Shown: positions 25,609-38,928, counted from the stretch's first letter. The stretch is 64,000 nucleotides of DNA from Nipponacmea schrenckii (GCA_030562195.1 JAUJPP010000005.1:29127106-29191105); one strand, 5' to 3'. The notes: a model not told the origin generated them from the letters alone. A program made the numbers and translations.

Positions 25609-28600
25609 AAGGTATATTGCTTTTATACCTTGCCAAATAATCTTATTCAGAAAGAACATTAAGTTAAAACAATTTTCATTGAAAACAGTTTGATTAATTA
25701 TTCAACATATGTTTACATGCAACATTATTAATCTTAATGGCAGAAAAAAATACAATTGCACATGCAGCCACAGGCACAAGACATTTCAATAAATGCTACT
25801 TATTACCCCTTTAATGTCAATTAATCTTCTTTTGTTGTATAAAGGTTAAATTATATGATGGATGAGCTACATGCTGTCAATTTACATGTGTTACACACAC
25901 AGTGCACACACACTTATAAAAAGGATAGAAATTATATTCATTCATGTGCAGATTATTATTATTCATTCATTTGGAACACATATCATTTATATTCATTATT
26001 TGTCATTCAGTTTATGAGTATTGTATAATTCAATTGTTATTGTATTTTATTCATTATAATAACTTACATGTATCTAATTCAATCTTACCAAGTACTTGTA
26101 AGAGATACTCTTAACGTTTCTTTTTTAAAATTACTTATACTTTGCTGTGACTATTCTTCTTTTTTATGAAAAGTAAATTTTTTGAACTGATGTTCAATTT
26201 ATGGTTCTTTTTATGACATTACTATTTCCAGATTATTAGTTTTATGAGTATTTTTGAATATATTATGATGTTTTTAAATGGTCTATACAAGTAATAAGTA
26301 TATATGGTAATGTATCATTTATAATGTTATTAAGTACAATATATATATTACCCATAGAATTCTATCAATGAGCAAACTTGCTGCGTATTATTTTTACTAA
26401 CTGGAGTGTTATTGTCTGGGAGAATGGAGAGATATACTGGTCATTATCTGGATATAAAATAACGCTAACACCGATTCACTCTACTGAACACTCTATTCTA
26501 TATTATTACCAGTTTGTCCCTGGACACCACTGATTTTGTCCACATCTATTATTTATCTGAACCTGAGGATTAGAAGCCAAATTATGTTAAAAGCAATTGT
26601 TAATCGAGGTTTTTATTACATTTCTGTATTGTGTTCAGTAATCAACTGTAGTTGTGGCTAAATTTTATAGCTCTTATTATAATACATACTTATTGGATCA
26701 TGTCATTGAAACATTTTATTATTATGAACTTGATAAACAGTGAATGTTGACCGGTTTTGTGATCCATAAGACTGGACATTTATAGGATGAATTGTAAACA
26801 TAATAATAATTTATTATTTTGTAACATAACATAAGGTTGGAACAATATTGCATTTTGATCTTTGTTGGATCAAGAGTGGTACATTTGGTTACTAGCTTAA
26901 CTTAGGTTTGCATGTGTGGACATTTAATTGATTGATTTGATAAGGAGCAATAATCTGGATTCACCGTGTTTTACAGACTTTATACCTAATGAAAAAATCC
27001 CAAGAAAGTGGTAAAAGTGTTGGTCAATGATGTACCATACTTTGTCTTTGCTAACTCCATCAGACATTGAAATGAAGAAGAATGGTTTTGCTTTTAAAGT
27101 ATTCTTAGCCTATAATTTTTAAAATGGAAGCCTAAATCTGTGCTCTCTTTTGAATAATAATTGAAATGATATAGGTGCCCTAGAGAAAATTGACCAAGTT
27201 TTGAAATGTTTATAATAGGTTATTATATTAATATAAAATATATTTTAATAGTTAATACACATCTCAGGTAAAACTCAGGTAGTAGATATTCTACTATATA
27301 GATACACAGCTGGTGTCATCTATACACCAAACTTCACGCATTAAAGATCAAAGCTAACTCACTCTATTGTCACTCGCTAATAAAAACCCTTTTATCGACT
27401 CCAATTCTACTGACCGAACACGGGTAATATCACATGACATGTTAGTACTGTTATTATTAATATCATCAATGGTAGGTTGTTGATAGTAGATAACTTGTTA
27501 GTGCTCCTTAATTCACAGTATATTGGTTGATGTAGTAGACATTGGTCAGTGACAGTATATACATGGCGTGAAACTACAAATCAAGTTATTGGTCTTCAAT
27601 ATTTCAACATACAATACTAGGAATTTTTATTAGTGAACATGACTTAGAGCAGGTGTATGTTAGAAAGAAAAATGACAGCTCTCGACTTCAGGAACATTTG
27701 AGGAATTATTCAAGAAACAGGAGTTGTTTCAGGTGTCTTTTGGGTTGCCTGACTATAGTCACATATAGATTTGGATTTTTGAGGATTGAACAAAGATAAG
27801 ACATGAAAATACGTTAAAGTGACATAAAAATATAAAAAAATTTAGTTAGGTGAAAATATATGATATTAAAAGTTACAAGAACTGAGTACAATTACAGACA
27901 AAACTTGGAATCTATAAATAGATGATTAATAGGTAAGGTAATGTGTTAATTATTATAATTCTTATGTCATTGTAGTTATTATATAATTAGTAAAAGTATA
28001 GGGCTAACCTGAGATATACAATTAATTAGTAAAACACTTGTAACATTTCATTAGTCATAGTATTCATTGCAAAACATATTTTTTTAATTTCAAGTTTGTA
28101 AATATATCTGATATATAAAAGGTTTAATAACTGTATTAGCAGTGTTTATACCCTGTTTAATTGTTAAAAGACAGTAATATCTGTATCAATGATAAAAAAG
28201 AACTATAAAGAATAATACAGTATTGGTTACTGTATTGAACTTCATCAAGTGATAGTCTCAGTGTCTGTGGTAGTGTGCTTTAACCAACGCTCTAGCCTTC
28301 ATCATCATGGTCTTCTATTGTAACTCATAACTTTTCATTCAGTTTGTGTAAACAATGTTGAAACATTTTTTATATGAGGAGACATTGAGTTGAGAATGTC
28401 TTATAAATGATAAAATACTTGGATATGTTGAATGTTGACCTGAGAAAGGTAAGGACAGATTAATTAAACAGTATTTTTCCATTTTTGGGATTTTTTTTCA
28501 TCAATCTAACTGGTACAAATGTATACTAGAATTTCTTTTTGAGTTCTAGATTTTGATTTGTTTGTTTATTGTTTTTGTTTCACTTTCACATGCTGAATTC

Positions 28601-31045
28601 CATGATTCTGTTACACCAAGCTTCACTTCACTGTTTGCTGAATTCATGTAGGTTTGCTCAATACGTGTAGGTTTGCTCTATACATGTAGGTTTGCTCAGT
28701 ACGTGTAGGTTTGCGGATTTTATTTCCATGATTTATATAATATAGTTAAAGTCAGGCTTAATTAGATCTGAAAGTGAGTTCCTAGTATTATTATTGATTA
28801 TTGATAATTGTTATAATTACCAAAATGGATATCATAAATTGACTGCAAATTAAAAAAATTAATTTTCGTTTTGTATTGTATTAAGTTTCTTAATGACCTG
28901 ATGTATCACATTGTTTACTAGACGTATCTGGATTCATTTCTTTTAAAAACAGATTGTTATTTTCATTATCTTCATTGTCATTTGAATCCCTGTCATCCTA
29001 GGTTTGTCTGTCATTTTAAATGTCACTTAAGGATAGCATTACGGAAACAATGCAGACAGAACACCTTCACAATCATCTTTGAGTATTAATAATGTGGTAC
29101 AGGGATAAAAAAAAAAAGAAGATATATTGGTATTATGGGTACAGTGACTCTGTGAGTGTTATACTTACGTCCTTCGGATAGCAATTTAGTAGTTATAAAA
29201 CTTTACTTTGTAAAGCATTTAGTAGTTTGGATAGGATGTTTCTACTTATTGTCTGTACATGTTTGAGATACTTCACAGCTAAACTTGCTCTCCTGACAAA
29301 ACTCTGCCATTGCAAACTGTATGGTAGTGGATAATGATTAAAATAAGTTATATAAAGGACTGTCTAATGTGATATCAAGACTTGTGTAAGATATCTGGGT
29401 ATCAGTAGTATCGATGTATATGACAGGAAGAGTTTAGTGATATTGTTCAAGTTATTGGGTAGTGAATTGATATTGAATGGTTCCTGTCAGGTAATAACTA
29501 TTGATTAAACTTGTCACCAGGTGGACTTTGTTACTGTTAGTGGAATTCATTCTTTAATATTCCTACCATTTGGATTCAACTCTTTCAATAAGGTATATAG
29601 CGCGTTACAATATATGTTATTGTCCCATCATATAATAGTTATATTTACTTATATTATGAACATAATGTTGGTTGTCAGAATAATTTATAAAATTTTTCAC
29701 TTTTTCTTATATTTTGAAATAAAAATTACAGAAGTAGCCTACTTTAATATTTTGATATCGAAAGGACTCAGATTTTCATCCGAGTTGCTGATTGCCTTAA
29801 TCAGGTGTGTGAAAGATTAATTAAGGTAATAAGTTAATTGGCAAGGTAGGAAATATTTTAATGAGGCAATGTTGGGAGGATTAAATAGTTCTTTTATCTA
29901 GTAATAAGAGTTGTCTGGTACGTTAGTGTAGAGAAATATGATTTTAATTAATCAAATCTGGTTAGAATTATATAATTGTTAACACTTATTTTTGTTTGGA
30001 GTATTCTATGAGAAGAAAGAAAAACAGTAATTTGTTTGTATTTGATGGTATTTATAAGTAAGACTTGATAATTACTTTAATAACTTTTGTACCTATAAAA
30101 TTTATTATTATAAGTAATAATATAAGATAACAATGAAGTCTTTAAGCTTTTGGAATGGTAACAAATTTGAAATTAGGATAAAGTATTTTTATTTTGATAC
30201 TCATGGAAGTCAGTGCCAAGTAGATAATTGATGTTGAGGAAATATACTACATTTATGGATGCTGAATAAAGTTATGTGACAGACGTCCCATCTGTAGAAT
30301 CCCAGTCGATTAGGTAATTTATGATAATAATTCTTTATTTGTACAGAAATAGTACATTATAAAATTGTACTAGAATATGTTCTAATAGTTTCTAAGGAAC
30401 CAGAAGAGTTCAGTATGGTATTTTTCACTGAAGGAATGTTGTTGATATTTTCTAGAATGTTAATCTCATTCCAATAAATATTAACATCCAATAGGTCCAT
30501 ATAAGATTGTTTTGGTCAAGTTGATTAAATCTCAGGATATTGTTAACCATTTTTCTACTGATATTAAGTAAGATTTGAAGGTTTTAGCCTGTTTTCGTGT
30601 AAAACAGACTATGCTAAGTAGCTTAACTGAAATTGAATCGTGTATAGGAATAAGATGGAAAAGGTTTTAAAAGTAATACTTTCAGATTAGTTTTAAATCC
30701 CAGATTTCTGGTAATGGAAACCATTGATTTTATGTTTTTCTCACTTTTTGAATCATTCCAATGTTCTATGAAAAATAATCACCTTTTGTTTTGGAGTTTC
30801 TAGGTATTTACACAGCTTTTAAATGGATTGAAATTTATAAATGCTTTACAGGAAGGGCTTTGTTATAGCAAGAAATTTTGGATTTCAAGTTTGGAAAGAA
30901 TATTTCAGCCACAATTTAGACAATAGTATAAGCAGTATTATTTGTATAATCTCTAAGAAGGATGTTGTAAACATCCCGTTGTTGTTTTTTTCTTGGGCTG
31001 ATATAAATCTGGTGTAGGAATGCTGAAATATTTCAGTCAAATTAG
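25609..31045. other. AT-rich non-coding stretch
   Basis: No supportable exon. The 99-codon frame at 29521-29820 is hydrophobic and AT-driven, without splice or domain support. A 19-bp tandem repeat at 28646-28714 is listed separately. A short palindrome (GGTATA/TATACC) sits immediately right of the hammerhead-like motif and may still belong to the Penelope 5' end. Confidence 0.5.
28646..28714. repeat. 19-bp tandem repeat, about 3.6 copies
   Basis: Units at 28646-28664, 28665-28683 and 28684-28702, plus a partial unit to 28714, share the core TGTAGGTTTGCTC. The final unit diverges after TTTGC. Minisatellite with no visible function. Confidence 0.9.
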
Positions 31046-31672
31046 TTTATTTTAAGATTTCTCAAATATACTTTGAGAAACTACTGAAATAGTGAAATAA
31101 TGTTGTTTTGGACTCCTTCTTTGGAGTATACTTTCTAGACATTCTTCCGATTAAAATTTGACGGCATAACTATGGGATTAAACACACAAAGGATTATCGT
31201 GTCAACTGTATACTTTCTAGACATTCTTGCCACCCTATCATTTAAATTGCTGTTTACCATATTCTCTAGATAAACATCACTGGAAGTTAAAAAGCTACAG
31301 GACCCTGACTGCTGAGTTTCTCCATATTCCACCAAAATGTCGAATGAGGGACAACTTCCTGCAGTGTTGGGTGTGTTGCTTCTGCTTTGTTTATTTTGAT
31401 GTCTGTTATTTATTTGCTTAAATCAAAATAATATATAAAAAAAATAACTAATTTCAATTTAACTTAATTATTTAAATAACATATTTACATTATTTTGTTT
31501 ATGGCTTTTATAAGATCTGTCTTTTTTCTCTATTGCACCCCACATGACATATTGTCTATCTTTTATCAACATTTTACAACAGTTGGGAAAATTTCCAATT
31601 GTCTGGGAAATGATAGCATGGGGTATATTGAAAATTGTTGATTTTATATTTTTGCTATTGGCTCTTAAGATA
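31046..31672 (-). pseudogene. Putative 3' end of an unidentified gene, interrupted
   Basis: Two minus-strand frames look coding. The first runs from the hAT-like boundary near 31672 to 31489, contains IPHAIISQTIGNFPNCC and ends at AAT|GTAAAT. A 72-base putative intron (31488-31417) has a T-rich tract and TTTAAG acceptor. The second begins at 31416 in the matching phase and is hydrophilic (SFDILVEYGETQQSG, LENMVNSNLNDRVARMSRKY). It ends prematurely at 31135 because of an 82-base insertion. Beyond the insertion the original frame can be followed to TGA at 31064-31062, and it includes KTTLFHYF, which resembles a PCNA-interacting box. AATAAA lies at 31051-31046. The product is not recognised. It could be a decayed gene, a retrocopy or chance frames. 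Confidence 0.35.
31126..31228. repeat. 61-bp copied insert flanked by a perfect 21-bp direct repeat
   Basis: GTATACTTTCTAGACATTCTT occurs at 31126-31146 and again at 31208-31228. The 61 bases between them (31147-31207) match 32359-32419 in the same orientation with one difference. The donor copy lies inside the neighbouring hAT-like element. The 21-base repeat looks like a target-site duplication from a staggered break filled with copied sequence. It truncates the putative coding frame described above. Confidence 0.9.
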
Positions 31673-32722
31673 AGGGCTGTTGATTTATTTTTTTCCCAGC
31701 CAGACATTTTTTTAACGATGTTTTGTTGATGTCAAAAAAGTACTATTCAACTAGTATCCAACTGTAAAATTTATTTCAGTGCATGAATGTTAAGTTATAT
31801 TCATCATAATTGGGACTTTAATTTTCTGAACATACTGTCATACATCACATCACAATAACAAAACAATTTGATCATCAAATATTTACAGTTTAATTTAATA
31901 TTTTTTACGAAGTTAGAAATGCCGATTTTTAGTTAACTTTTACCGACGATGTACTTCCGGTTGAACATGAGAAAAACGAAAGGTTTTGAATGACACTAAT
32001 ACTGAGGAAAACGATGGTAAATTTTTGCGGTCTTTTCGATTTGTCTATAAATAGTAACTGTTTCATATCCTAGTAGTAAGCAGAAAAGAACGATAAAACT
32101 TTTATAATTACGCACATTTTTTGCAAGGAATAGTAAAATTTCAATAGTAAATAACCTGCCAATGACATTTAATTAAACTTTCTGTCAACTTTATAATTGT
32201 TAAAAAGAAGAATTCTCAATGACCGGCAACCTATCATCGTCAAAAATTCTATGTGAGGGCCGACATTTTCTTCGTCATGTTCACGTTGGTACTGATGAAA
32301 TCCGAAGATAATTATCGGTAAAATAGACTTAATATACAATAATATCAATGAATAATGACCGATTAAAATTTGACGGCATAACTATGGGATAAAACACACA
32401 AAGGATTATCGTGTCAACTGTTTGTTAAAAGTAACTAGTTTGAGATAGTAAATCTCTTTGAACTCCGGGAGCCGATTAATAATTGTCAATAAATTCATTG
32501 TTAATTAACCACCTCTTACCGTTAATCTCTTAATTAACTAAATTAAATGACCAGTAGTGTTAGGAATCTCATTGACTAAACGTGATAGGTAATTTAATTT
32601 TTGATTATTTTTTTTGAACGTCACTGACCTATACTTGATGTCCGGCGGAACCTATTTTCAAACGGTCATTTTGGCATGGCTGCCGGTCATGTCCGGCATA
32701 TAGAGCCAAATTAACAGCCCTG
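31672..32722. mobile_element. hAT-like non-autonomous element (about 1.05 kb)
   Basis: The right end reads, on the minus strand, CAGGGCTGTTAATTTGG. The left end reads AAGGGCTGTTGATTT, so 13 of the first 15 bases agree, and a weaker match (GCCRGACAT) follows. The immediate flanks are CTTAAGAT (31664-31671) and CTTATGAT (32723-32730), an 8-base duplication with one mismatch, as expected for hAT insertions. The interior is CpG-enriched with repeated CCGG motifs and no transposase. It also contains an ETS-like ACTTCCGGTT (31953-31962). The element donates the 61-base segment found at 31147-31207. Confidence 0.65.
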
Positions 32723-32730
32723 CTTATGAT

Positions 32731-34814
32731 TTTAAATATATAGAAAACTTAAAATTGCATGTTAGAATGGCCACATGTATCATTTTCCCTCACAGATGAA
32801 TTGCCTAAATTTGTCCTGAAAAAACATAGAAAAACAAGTTGTTGGATAAAAAAGCCTAACAGATTGGTTACCTTTCAAAGAATGATTAGTAACAGGTGTG
32901 AAATCAATCTTATTAATTCCGCATGCTGACCTTTAGACAGGTCAAGGTTAGAAGTGACCATTTGGTCACTATAACTGTAAGACATAAGACAATTAAATTT
33001 TTTAGTCCGTGTTTTTTAAAATTTCAATCATGATCAATATTTTATTCAAAGCCAGCATGTAATAGTAATCCCTAAAATGAAACATATATGACTTACTTTG
33101 CCCTGGATTTAGAAAGAAAAATGGCTGAGGGATGCTCTAATCATTAATTATAGTGTTAAAGAGGGTTAAATGTTGGCAAGCTTTCAGGCTGGTGAAAGTA
33201 TTGTATTATCTGGTATGGTAAAAATGTTTGATTTATATATACTATAAATTTTACCAACCCCATAATACAATGGACAAGATACTCACCAGTTGATTGAAAT
33301 TTGGAAATTTGCCTTCTTTGTTTGATATGAATGTAGATCATTAAACTAGGTCAGTAAGTCTGTTTTCCTTCCTGGACATTTCTCTTGGCACAATCTTTAT
33401 TCACAGACTTCTTCTCTCCCTAATATTATTACATACTATTCCCTATATATATATATTGACAACAGATTATACATACCCATCGCTCAGCATGTATTGTTTT
33501 GTAGATTATTGACTGTTTATAAACAATTTTACCTATGGTATTATTTTATGGTGATCAGAATTTGTTCCCATGTATAATGAATGCTATTATTTAGGTTGTT
33601 ATAGATTGACCTCCTATTCTGAAGCAAATGTTCAATTCTACGGATTGAGGCTGACCATACTACTGGTACTGAAAGTTTCTATTCAGTAATTCATTACAAA
33701 TCTTTAATGTTATTAAAGTCAAACAATAATTTAACCTTCTCTTTTAGAGAGTGATGAAGAAGGTTTAAGTGGAAAGAAAACAATAATCTTTATGAGCAAT
33801 GATTAAATTTGACTTTAATGTGCCTTTAACTCTATCAGTTTTATTGAATATGATGGTTTAAGGAGGTTAGTAATAGTCTTTGATCTCTTTGTTACCTGAT
33901 TATTTAGATTAAGGATAATTGAAAGGGAGATGGTTGACAGGTGATCGCTAAAACATCCAAACGTGAGGTTGGTGTCTTGTGTTGATTATAACATGTAGAT
34001 GTTCCACAACTTTAATTACCTGTGTTTTTTTAACCTCAACAATCAAAGTACATAGTAAAGGTCAAAATTGTTTGATTTTCCAGCCCTTTCTTTATGGACA
34101 CCATTAACTTTTTTTTATTAAAATGTAAATACTTATCAGAAGTAATAAGTGGTCTAGAATAATTGTATGTCTCTGAGCTAAATTTTACAGTCTCTTGAAA
34201 TCTGGACATGGTGATCATAAGCAATGAGACTTAAAGCAAGAACACAGACCATTAGAAATGAAGTTGAACTGGCTTTTAACTGTTTAATCAAATTAGTTAG
34301 TTAGTCAAATGCCAACAGCAAAACTGACATAACAATATTTCTTTAGAAGTATACCATATAATTTTGTTTTAAGTTAGTTTATAAAAGAAGGCATGTTACA
34401 GTTTTCCTTGAACAAAACTAAAATGTTTGATAGAAAAGATTTCAAATATTTCTGCTCAAAACATATACCACCACAGGTGTTTACTTTATGCAATCAGTAT
34501 GTTATAAGAATAATTATTAAAAGACTGTCTGAAGATGATGGGTACCATATGGTAGAACTGTAAAACAATCTATAAGTAGGTTTTAATAAGACTTCATGTT
34601 AACAATGCTCTTTTAATTGTCTGGCTACACCTAATTACTAATCCCAACTTATCTTTTAAATCTAGATTATTTTCCTTACATATCACTTGTTTTCTGATGA
34701 AAATCAGATTAAGTCTGAATAATATAGGCACCATACTGCTTAGTTTACCTTTTCTAAACTATATTTAGTCTCTTATCCTTTAAATTATGTTTTAATTTTC
34801 TCAAACCATGTCTA
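32731..34814. other. Non-coding stretch 5' of the candidate Met-Gly-Cys exon
   Basis: AT-rich with no supportable exon. A minus-strand T-rich tract ending in TTTTTTCAG (about 32821-32845) could be a splice acceptor for the interrupted minus-strand gene. The short frame after it contains a stop. An imperfect foldback lies at about 33708-33823. The region just left of 34815 might include a promoter or 5' UTR, but no core element is clear. A small upstream ATG frame (34808) overlaps the candidate start. Confidence 0.4.
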
Positions 34815-34988
34815 ATGGGGTGTGGATTAGTTAGATTGAAAGAAGATTATATACGAACCAAGTCTGTTGGGGAGATAAAGGGTTGTTATGAGGATATGAT
34901 GGAGGGATTAAAGGTGTTTTATACAGGTGAAGAAAGAAAAGTAGGGTTTTATAGAGATAAAAGAAGAGGCTGTGTTTGTTTAGTACAG
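34815..34988 (+). CDS. Candidate alternative first coding exon of the PDZRN3/4-like gene
   Basis: ATG at 34815 opens 58 codons beginning MGCGLVRLKEDY and ending CVCLVQ. The exon stops exactly at CAG|GTAATA (donor GT at 34989-34990) in phase 0. The PDZ exon at 46363 begins in phase 0 with VNGQDLS, so splicing would give ...CLVQ-VNG.... From memory, vertebrate PDZRN3/4 short isoforms start with an alternative MGC exon that ends in Gln and joins the equivalent VNG residue, which matches here. Met-Gly-Cys predicts N-myristoylation and palmitoylation, hence membrane targeting of an isoform lacking the RING domain. The frame is hydrophilic, rich in Lys and Glu, and unlike the hydrophobic chance frames nearby. 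The purine-rich strand also opens an antisense frame. No transcript evidence is available. Confidence 0.55.
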
Positions 34989-37900
34989 GTAATAAAGACC
35001 TTAGTCTGATCAATTACTAGGACTATTGACCAAGTATTTTATCTGATGTGAAGCCACCAAGTACAGCCTTTACTTTTTTACTAAACAGTTGAGTTGGAAA
35101 CATCTGAATTTATATGTTTTTTTCACCTGTTTAAGGAGGATAGTGAATTTATACTTTGTTATCAGTATCATTTTTGAGGAATTATACTAGGAATTTTTGA
35201 ATTTATGCACCAGTTACTACTGTTCATATTTTATTTCAAAACATTATTCAACAGCAGTTTAAATGAGAATCAAGAGATCAAAATTTATGGTAAGAACCAT
35301 ACTTTTTTTATGTTAGATTTAGAAATATTGTATCGGGTTGTAGACCTCAACAAGTTTGAAGAAATTTGTTCACATCTGGTCAAACCTAAAAAAATAGAAC
35401 TTTTTTTGTCTTAAATATTTATAAGTTGAATATTATTGTTGATATTTGACTACTTACACCCATATTAATCTTGTGAACTATAAAGAAATTGTGATTGTCA
35501 TTGAATTGAAGCCATTAGACAGAGGTTAGCTTGGTTCACATTTATGGCTTTGATTATATTTTTTAAAAGCTTAAATGTGAGAAGTGTGCCAAGAATGGGG
35601 TGGTGAATTGAAAACCATTAAAGACTGAGACAAGTGCTCTTTATTTTCAAATATTTAACAGAATTAATCGTAAAATATGTGGTTATTTTATGAGTCCCAG
35701 TTGCAAGAAATGACTTTGGAAGTCTCTACGAAAGAAGTCATCAGTTATTTGGATGTGTTTGTGGTCAGTTTAAGGTTGAACATGCACAGATTGGAGGTCA
35801 TTTGTAAATCAAGGTAGGAGGTCTATTGTTGGGTTTTAACTCTATTGCTATGACATATTGTAACACCCCTTGCTATATGATAATAGACTAGAACTTTGTG
35901 GGTCAGTTAGTAGGTTTAAAGGACTAGACCTAGGCGTGTTTGAACCCTAAATATTTTAACCATGTGATGAGTTTCTATCAATAACTGTGTGTTTATTTCT
36001 CATCATCTTTGAAGTTTTGTTTCAGCAGCAGTAATGTTTACAAATCAGTGTGAGAAAGTTTAATTGTTTAAACTATAAACCATTTAGTTTTAACACCATC
36101 TATCATCTGGTCCAGTCAGCTATTTTGGACAGTGTAAATACAGTAGTGGACAAGTATAGGGTGGACAGAACTGACCATTCATTTAATCATGTTAATAGAC
36201 TGACCGATTCTTTGATACATCATTGTTAGGGAGATGTCCAGTTCACATACCAATTAAGAGATTTGCTGAATGAGCAAATAGATGATTGTGAAATGAATAT
36301 TGATTATTGTGTAGATAATTAGAAGAGCTATATTTCTACTCTTGTTATATGGTGTCATTTATTTTGGGTGGACAGTGGTCAAGCAGATTTAGTTATTGTT
36401 GTTCAGTTGACTTGGAATATCATAATATACAAATCAATACTGAAAGAATAGAAAGAGAACAAAGTGACCAGACGTCAACTATATGTTGTTATATTAAGGA
36501 TTATATGATATAATTGCCTCCATGTTGGACAAGACCTGTACATGCTGGGTAAGCATAAGCACTCAACATAGAGATTTTAGTATTGCCTTTTTGTTCCCTG
36601 ACTTCTAGTAAATAGAACCACTTTCATGTTCATACATCTGAAATATTTGTCTTCACATATATTAACCAAGCTTCATTTGCTTACAATTTTAAACTGAAAT
36701 GTATTTTTGAATGTAACACTATTAATTTCAAGGGAAGAGGATGTCCCAGAACATGGTAACTGATACATCTATACTTTTAAGTACTATAAAACTACAGGTA
36801 CTGATGATTTGATAGTATTTTAATGATTTTAATGAGAGGACAGTTATTGGTCATTGAATATTAAATGGCCGATTCTCCTGCATTCAATTACTGACAATGT
36901 ACCAAACATTTCGTATCATATTTCATAATTGTTTTAGATATAAACATTTTAACAATGAACATTTAATTTTTAGTATTTTCACTATGATTACTTCACTTGC
37001 CATCATACAAACACATGCTGCTTTCATGAATAAATTTACATATCGTTTACATAATTCAGCGTATGTAATAATGAGACACGATCTTATGAATGAAAGTGGC
37101 ACATGGTGGTGTCATGAATGAGTGATTTTTATTGAAGAGATAGTTGTGTGTACTTAATAGCTTTCATTTTCTATATTCAATTGATAAATATATAAAGAAA
37201 GAGGGCTGACAGGTAAATCATTATTTATGAATCAATTGAAGGTTTTTATGCTAATTGCTTGTTTACGTTTTGTCAGTATCTTTCCTTGAAACAAGTTCAG
37301 AATAAATCAGGTTAAAGGGATGAGGCAATGATGTCATAAAATGATATACTTCATAGGAAGAGATCCTCTTAACTAAAATTATTCTTTTGATGTCTGGAGT
37401 TACTTTGAATTGTGGATTTGATCAACCCTGCTACACCAATAATTTTATAGGGTGTCATATAGGTTAATATAGGTACATATAAGCCAACTAAAACAGATTG
37501 ATTAAAAGGACTCTCTAAATGTTGACATTATTTTTTCAAGTAGGAGAAACATGCAAATATTACAATAACACTCTTTCAAAATGCTACATAGTTAAGCTTA
37601 AGTGGTAATGAGTTTTACACGCAATGCTGTGTTCAATGGGGGAATTATCCAGGACAGAATTGAGTTTAAACATCTTTATTTAACATCTAGTAACAAGAAC
37701 AACCCTTGATTTTTAAGTGTTATGTAATCTTCACAGCAATATCTTCTAAAAAGTAGAGAAATCCAAATTGCAAGTCAGCAATTATTTTGATCAACTTGTT
37801 GTCCTTTCATTATTGCATGTTTCCTTTTATCTTTTATTTAAATAAGAAAGTTACATCACTTCAAATTCTACACTTTCAACCTCCTTACTTTTAATTCAAA

Positions 37901-38901
37901 TATTTGTATTTTTTATATTAAAAAGAAATTAAAGAGAAAACATTTCTTTATTGTTGTTAAATCTATTTCTTAACTTGAAACACCTTTTATTAACTATGTT
38001 ACAGTGCTACCTGTATTTAGTTTAATAAGGTTTAAAAGAGGTCAATGTAACAAGTAAACAATGTGTATAAAACTAAATAGGCATATTTGATGTTACTTTT
38101 GGAAGGTAGTACAGAGTATTTTCTGCAGAATTGGTTTGAAAATTTTTTACAGGATAAAGGAACTATTGACTCAATTTTTGAACATTAATGGGTGTCACAA
38201 TTTTACACCATTATTGGATTATCTATTCTTTGTGCATCAAGCAGTGATTGTAAATAGACTTGTATTTTGTTGACACTTTATATTGACCATCAGGTTGTAT
38301 TGTTAACAGGTCACATCAACTCACCTGTATCAATGAACCAGGTAAACAACCAGCATTACAACTTGTTTGTTTGTTTATAGCACTGTATCAAGATGACCAA
38401 CTTGTTTTTAGGTGACAGAATCTCTGGGGATTAAACACTGTTTTATTGTGTCTGATTTGTGAATACAGGAAGCTGATTGATTGAAAGTAAAATAAGGAAC
38501 ACTTGGTAATAAATGAAGTTTTACACCTTGTAAAAAGTTAATTTTGATTTAAAGCATTTTCAGATTGATGTTTAGAATGGTTAATTATACTATCAACAAA
38601 TATTTTGATCAAATTTGTTAGTATATGATAATTATAGTTAAAATTAACAATAGCAATGACACAGTGTGACCAACCAAGCCTTCAGAAAATTGACTTAATT
38701 TCCTTGTTGTATTAATATTTTGTTACAGTACTACTAACTTCATTGATTTATGAGTGTCTTTGATGTCATCACAAAAAACAAACCGGATGTCTTAGTATAT
38801 ATTACTTCAATCATTTTTGTTATGAAAATTCATTTTTAAGAGTAATTGCTTAAGGATAAAGTTGATTTAGTAAAGGAATATTTTGGACAATTGAAATTGT
38901 T

Positions 38902-38928
38902 ATGGGTTTGTTTTGTCTACCAAGAAAG
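38902..38928 (+). CDS. Second, very short candidate first exon (MGLFC...)
   Basis: ATG GGT TTG TTT TGT opens nine codons (MGLFCLPRK) and stops at a perfect AAG|GTAAGT donor in phase 0, also compatible with the PDZ exon at 46363. Met-Gly with a nearby Cys suggests acylation. The exon is so short that chance is a serious alternative. It may be an alternative promoter exon of the same gene. Confidence 0.2.

Noticed and set aside
29521..29820. 99-codon plus-strand hydrophobic frame
   Set aside because: Ile/Phe/Leu-rich composition is expected from AT-rich DNA. No membrane-protein family pattern or splice sites were visible.
31953..31962. ETS-like promoter motif (ACTTCCGGTT) upstream of the minus-strand frames
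   Set aside because: It lies inside the hAT-like element (31672-32722), whose interior is CpG-rich with several CCGG motifs, so it is no evidence for a host promoter.
33708..33823. Imperfect foldback with ATTAAAGTCAAA arms
   Set aside because: The arms match only in short blocks with uneven spacing, and no clear ends or flanking duplication were found, so it was not called an element.
34831..35013. Antisense frame opposite the MGC exon
   Set aside because: It is a shadow of the purine-rich strand (Leu/Pro/Tyr-rich), with no start context, and is less protein-like than the sense frame.
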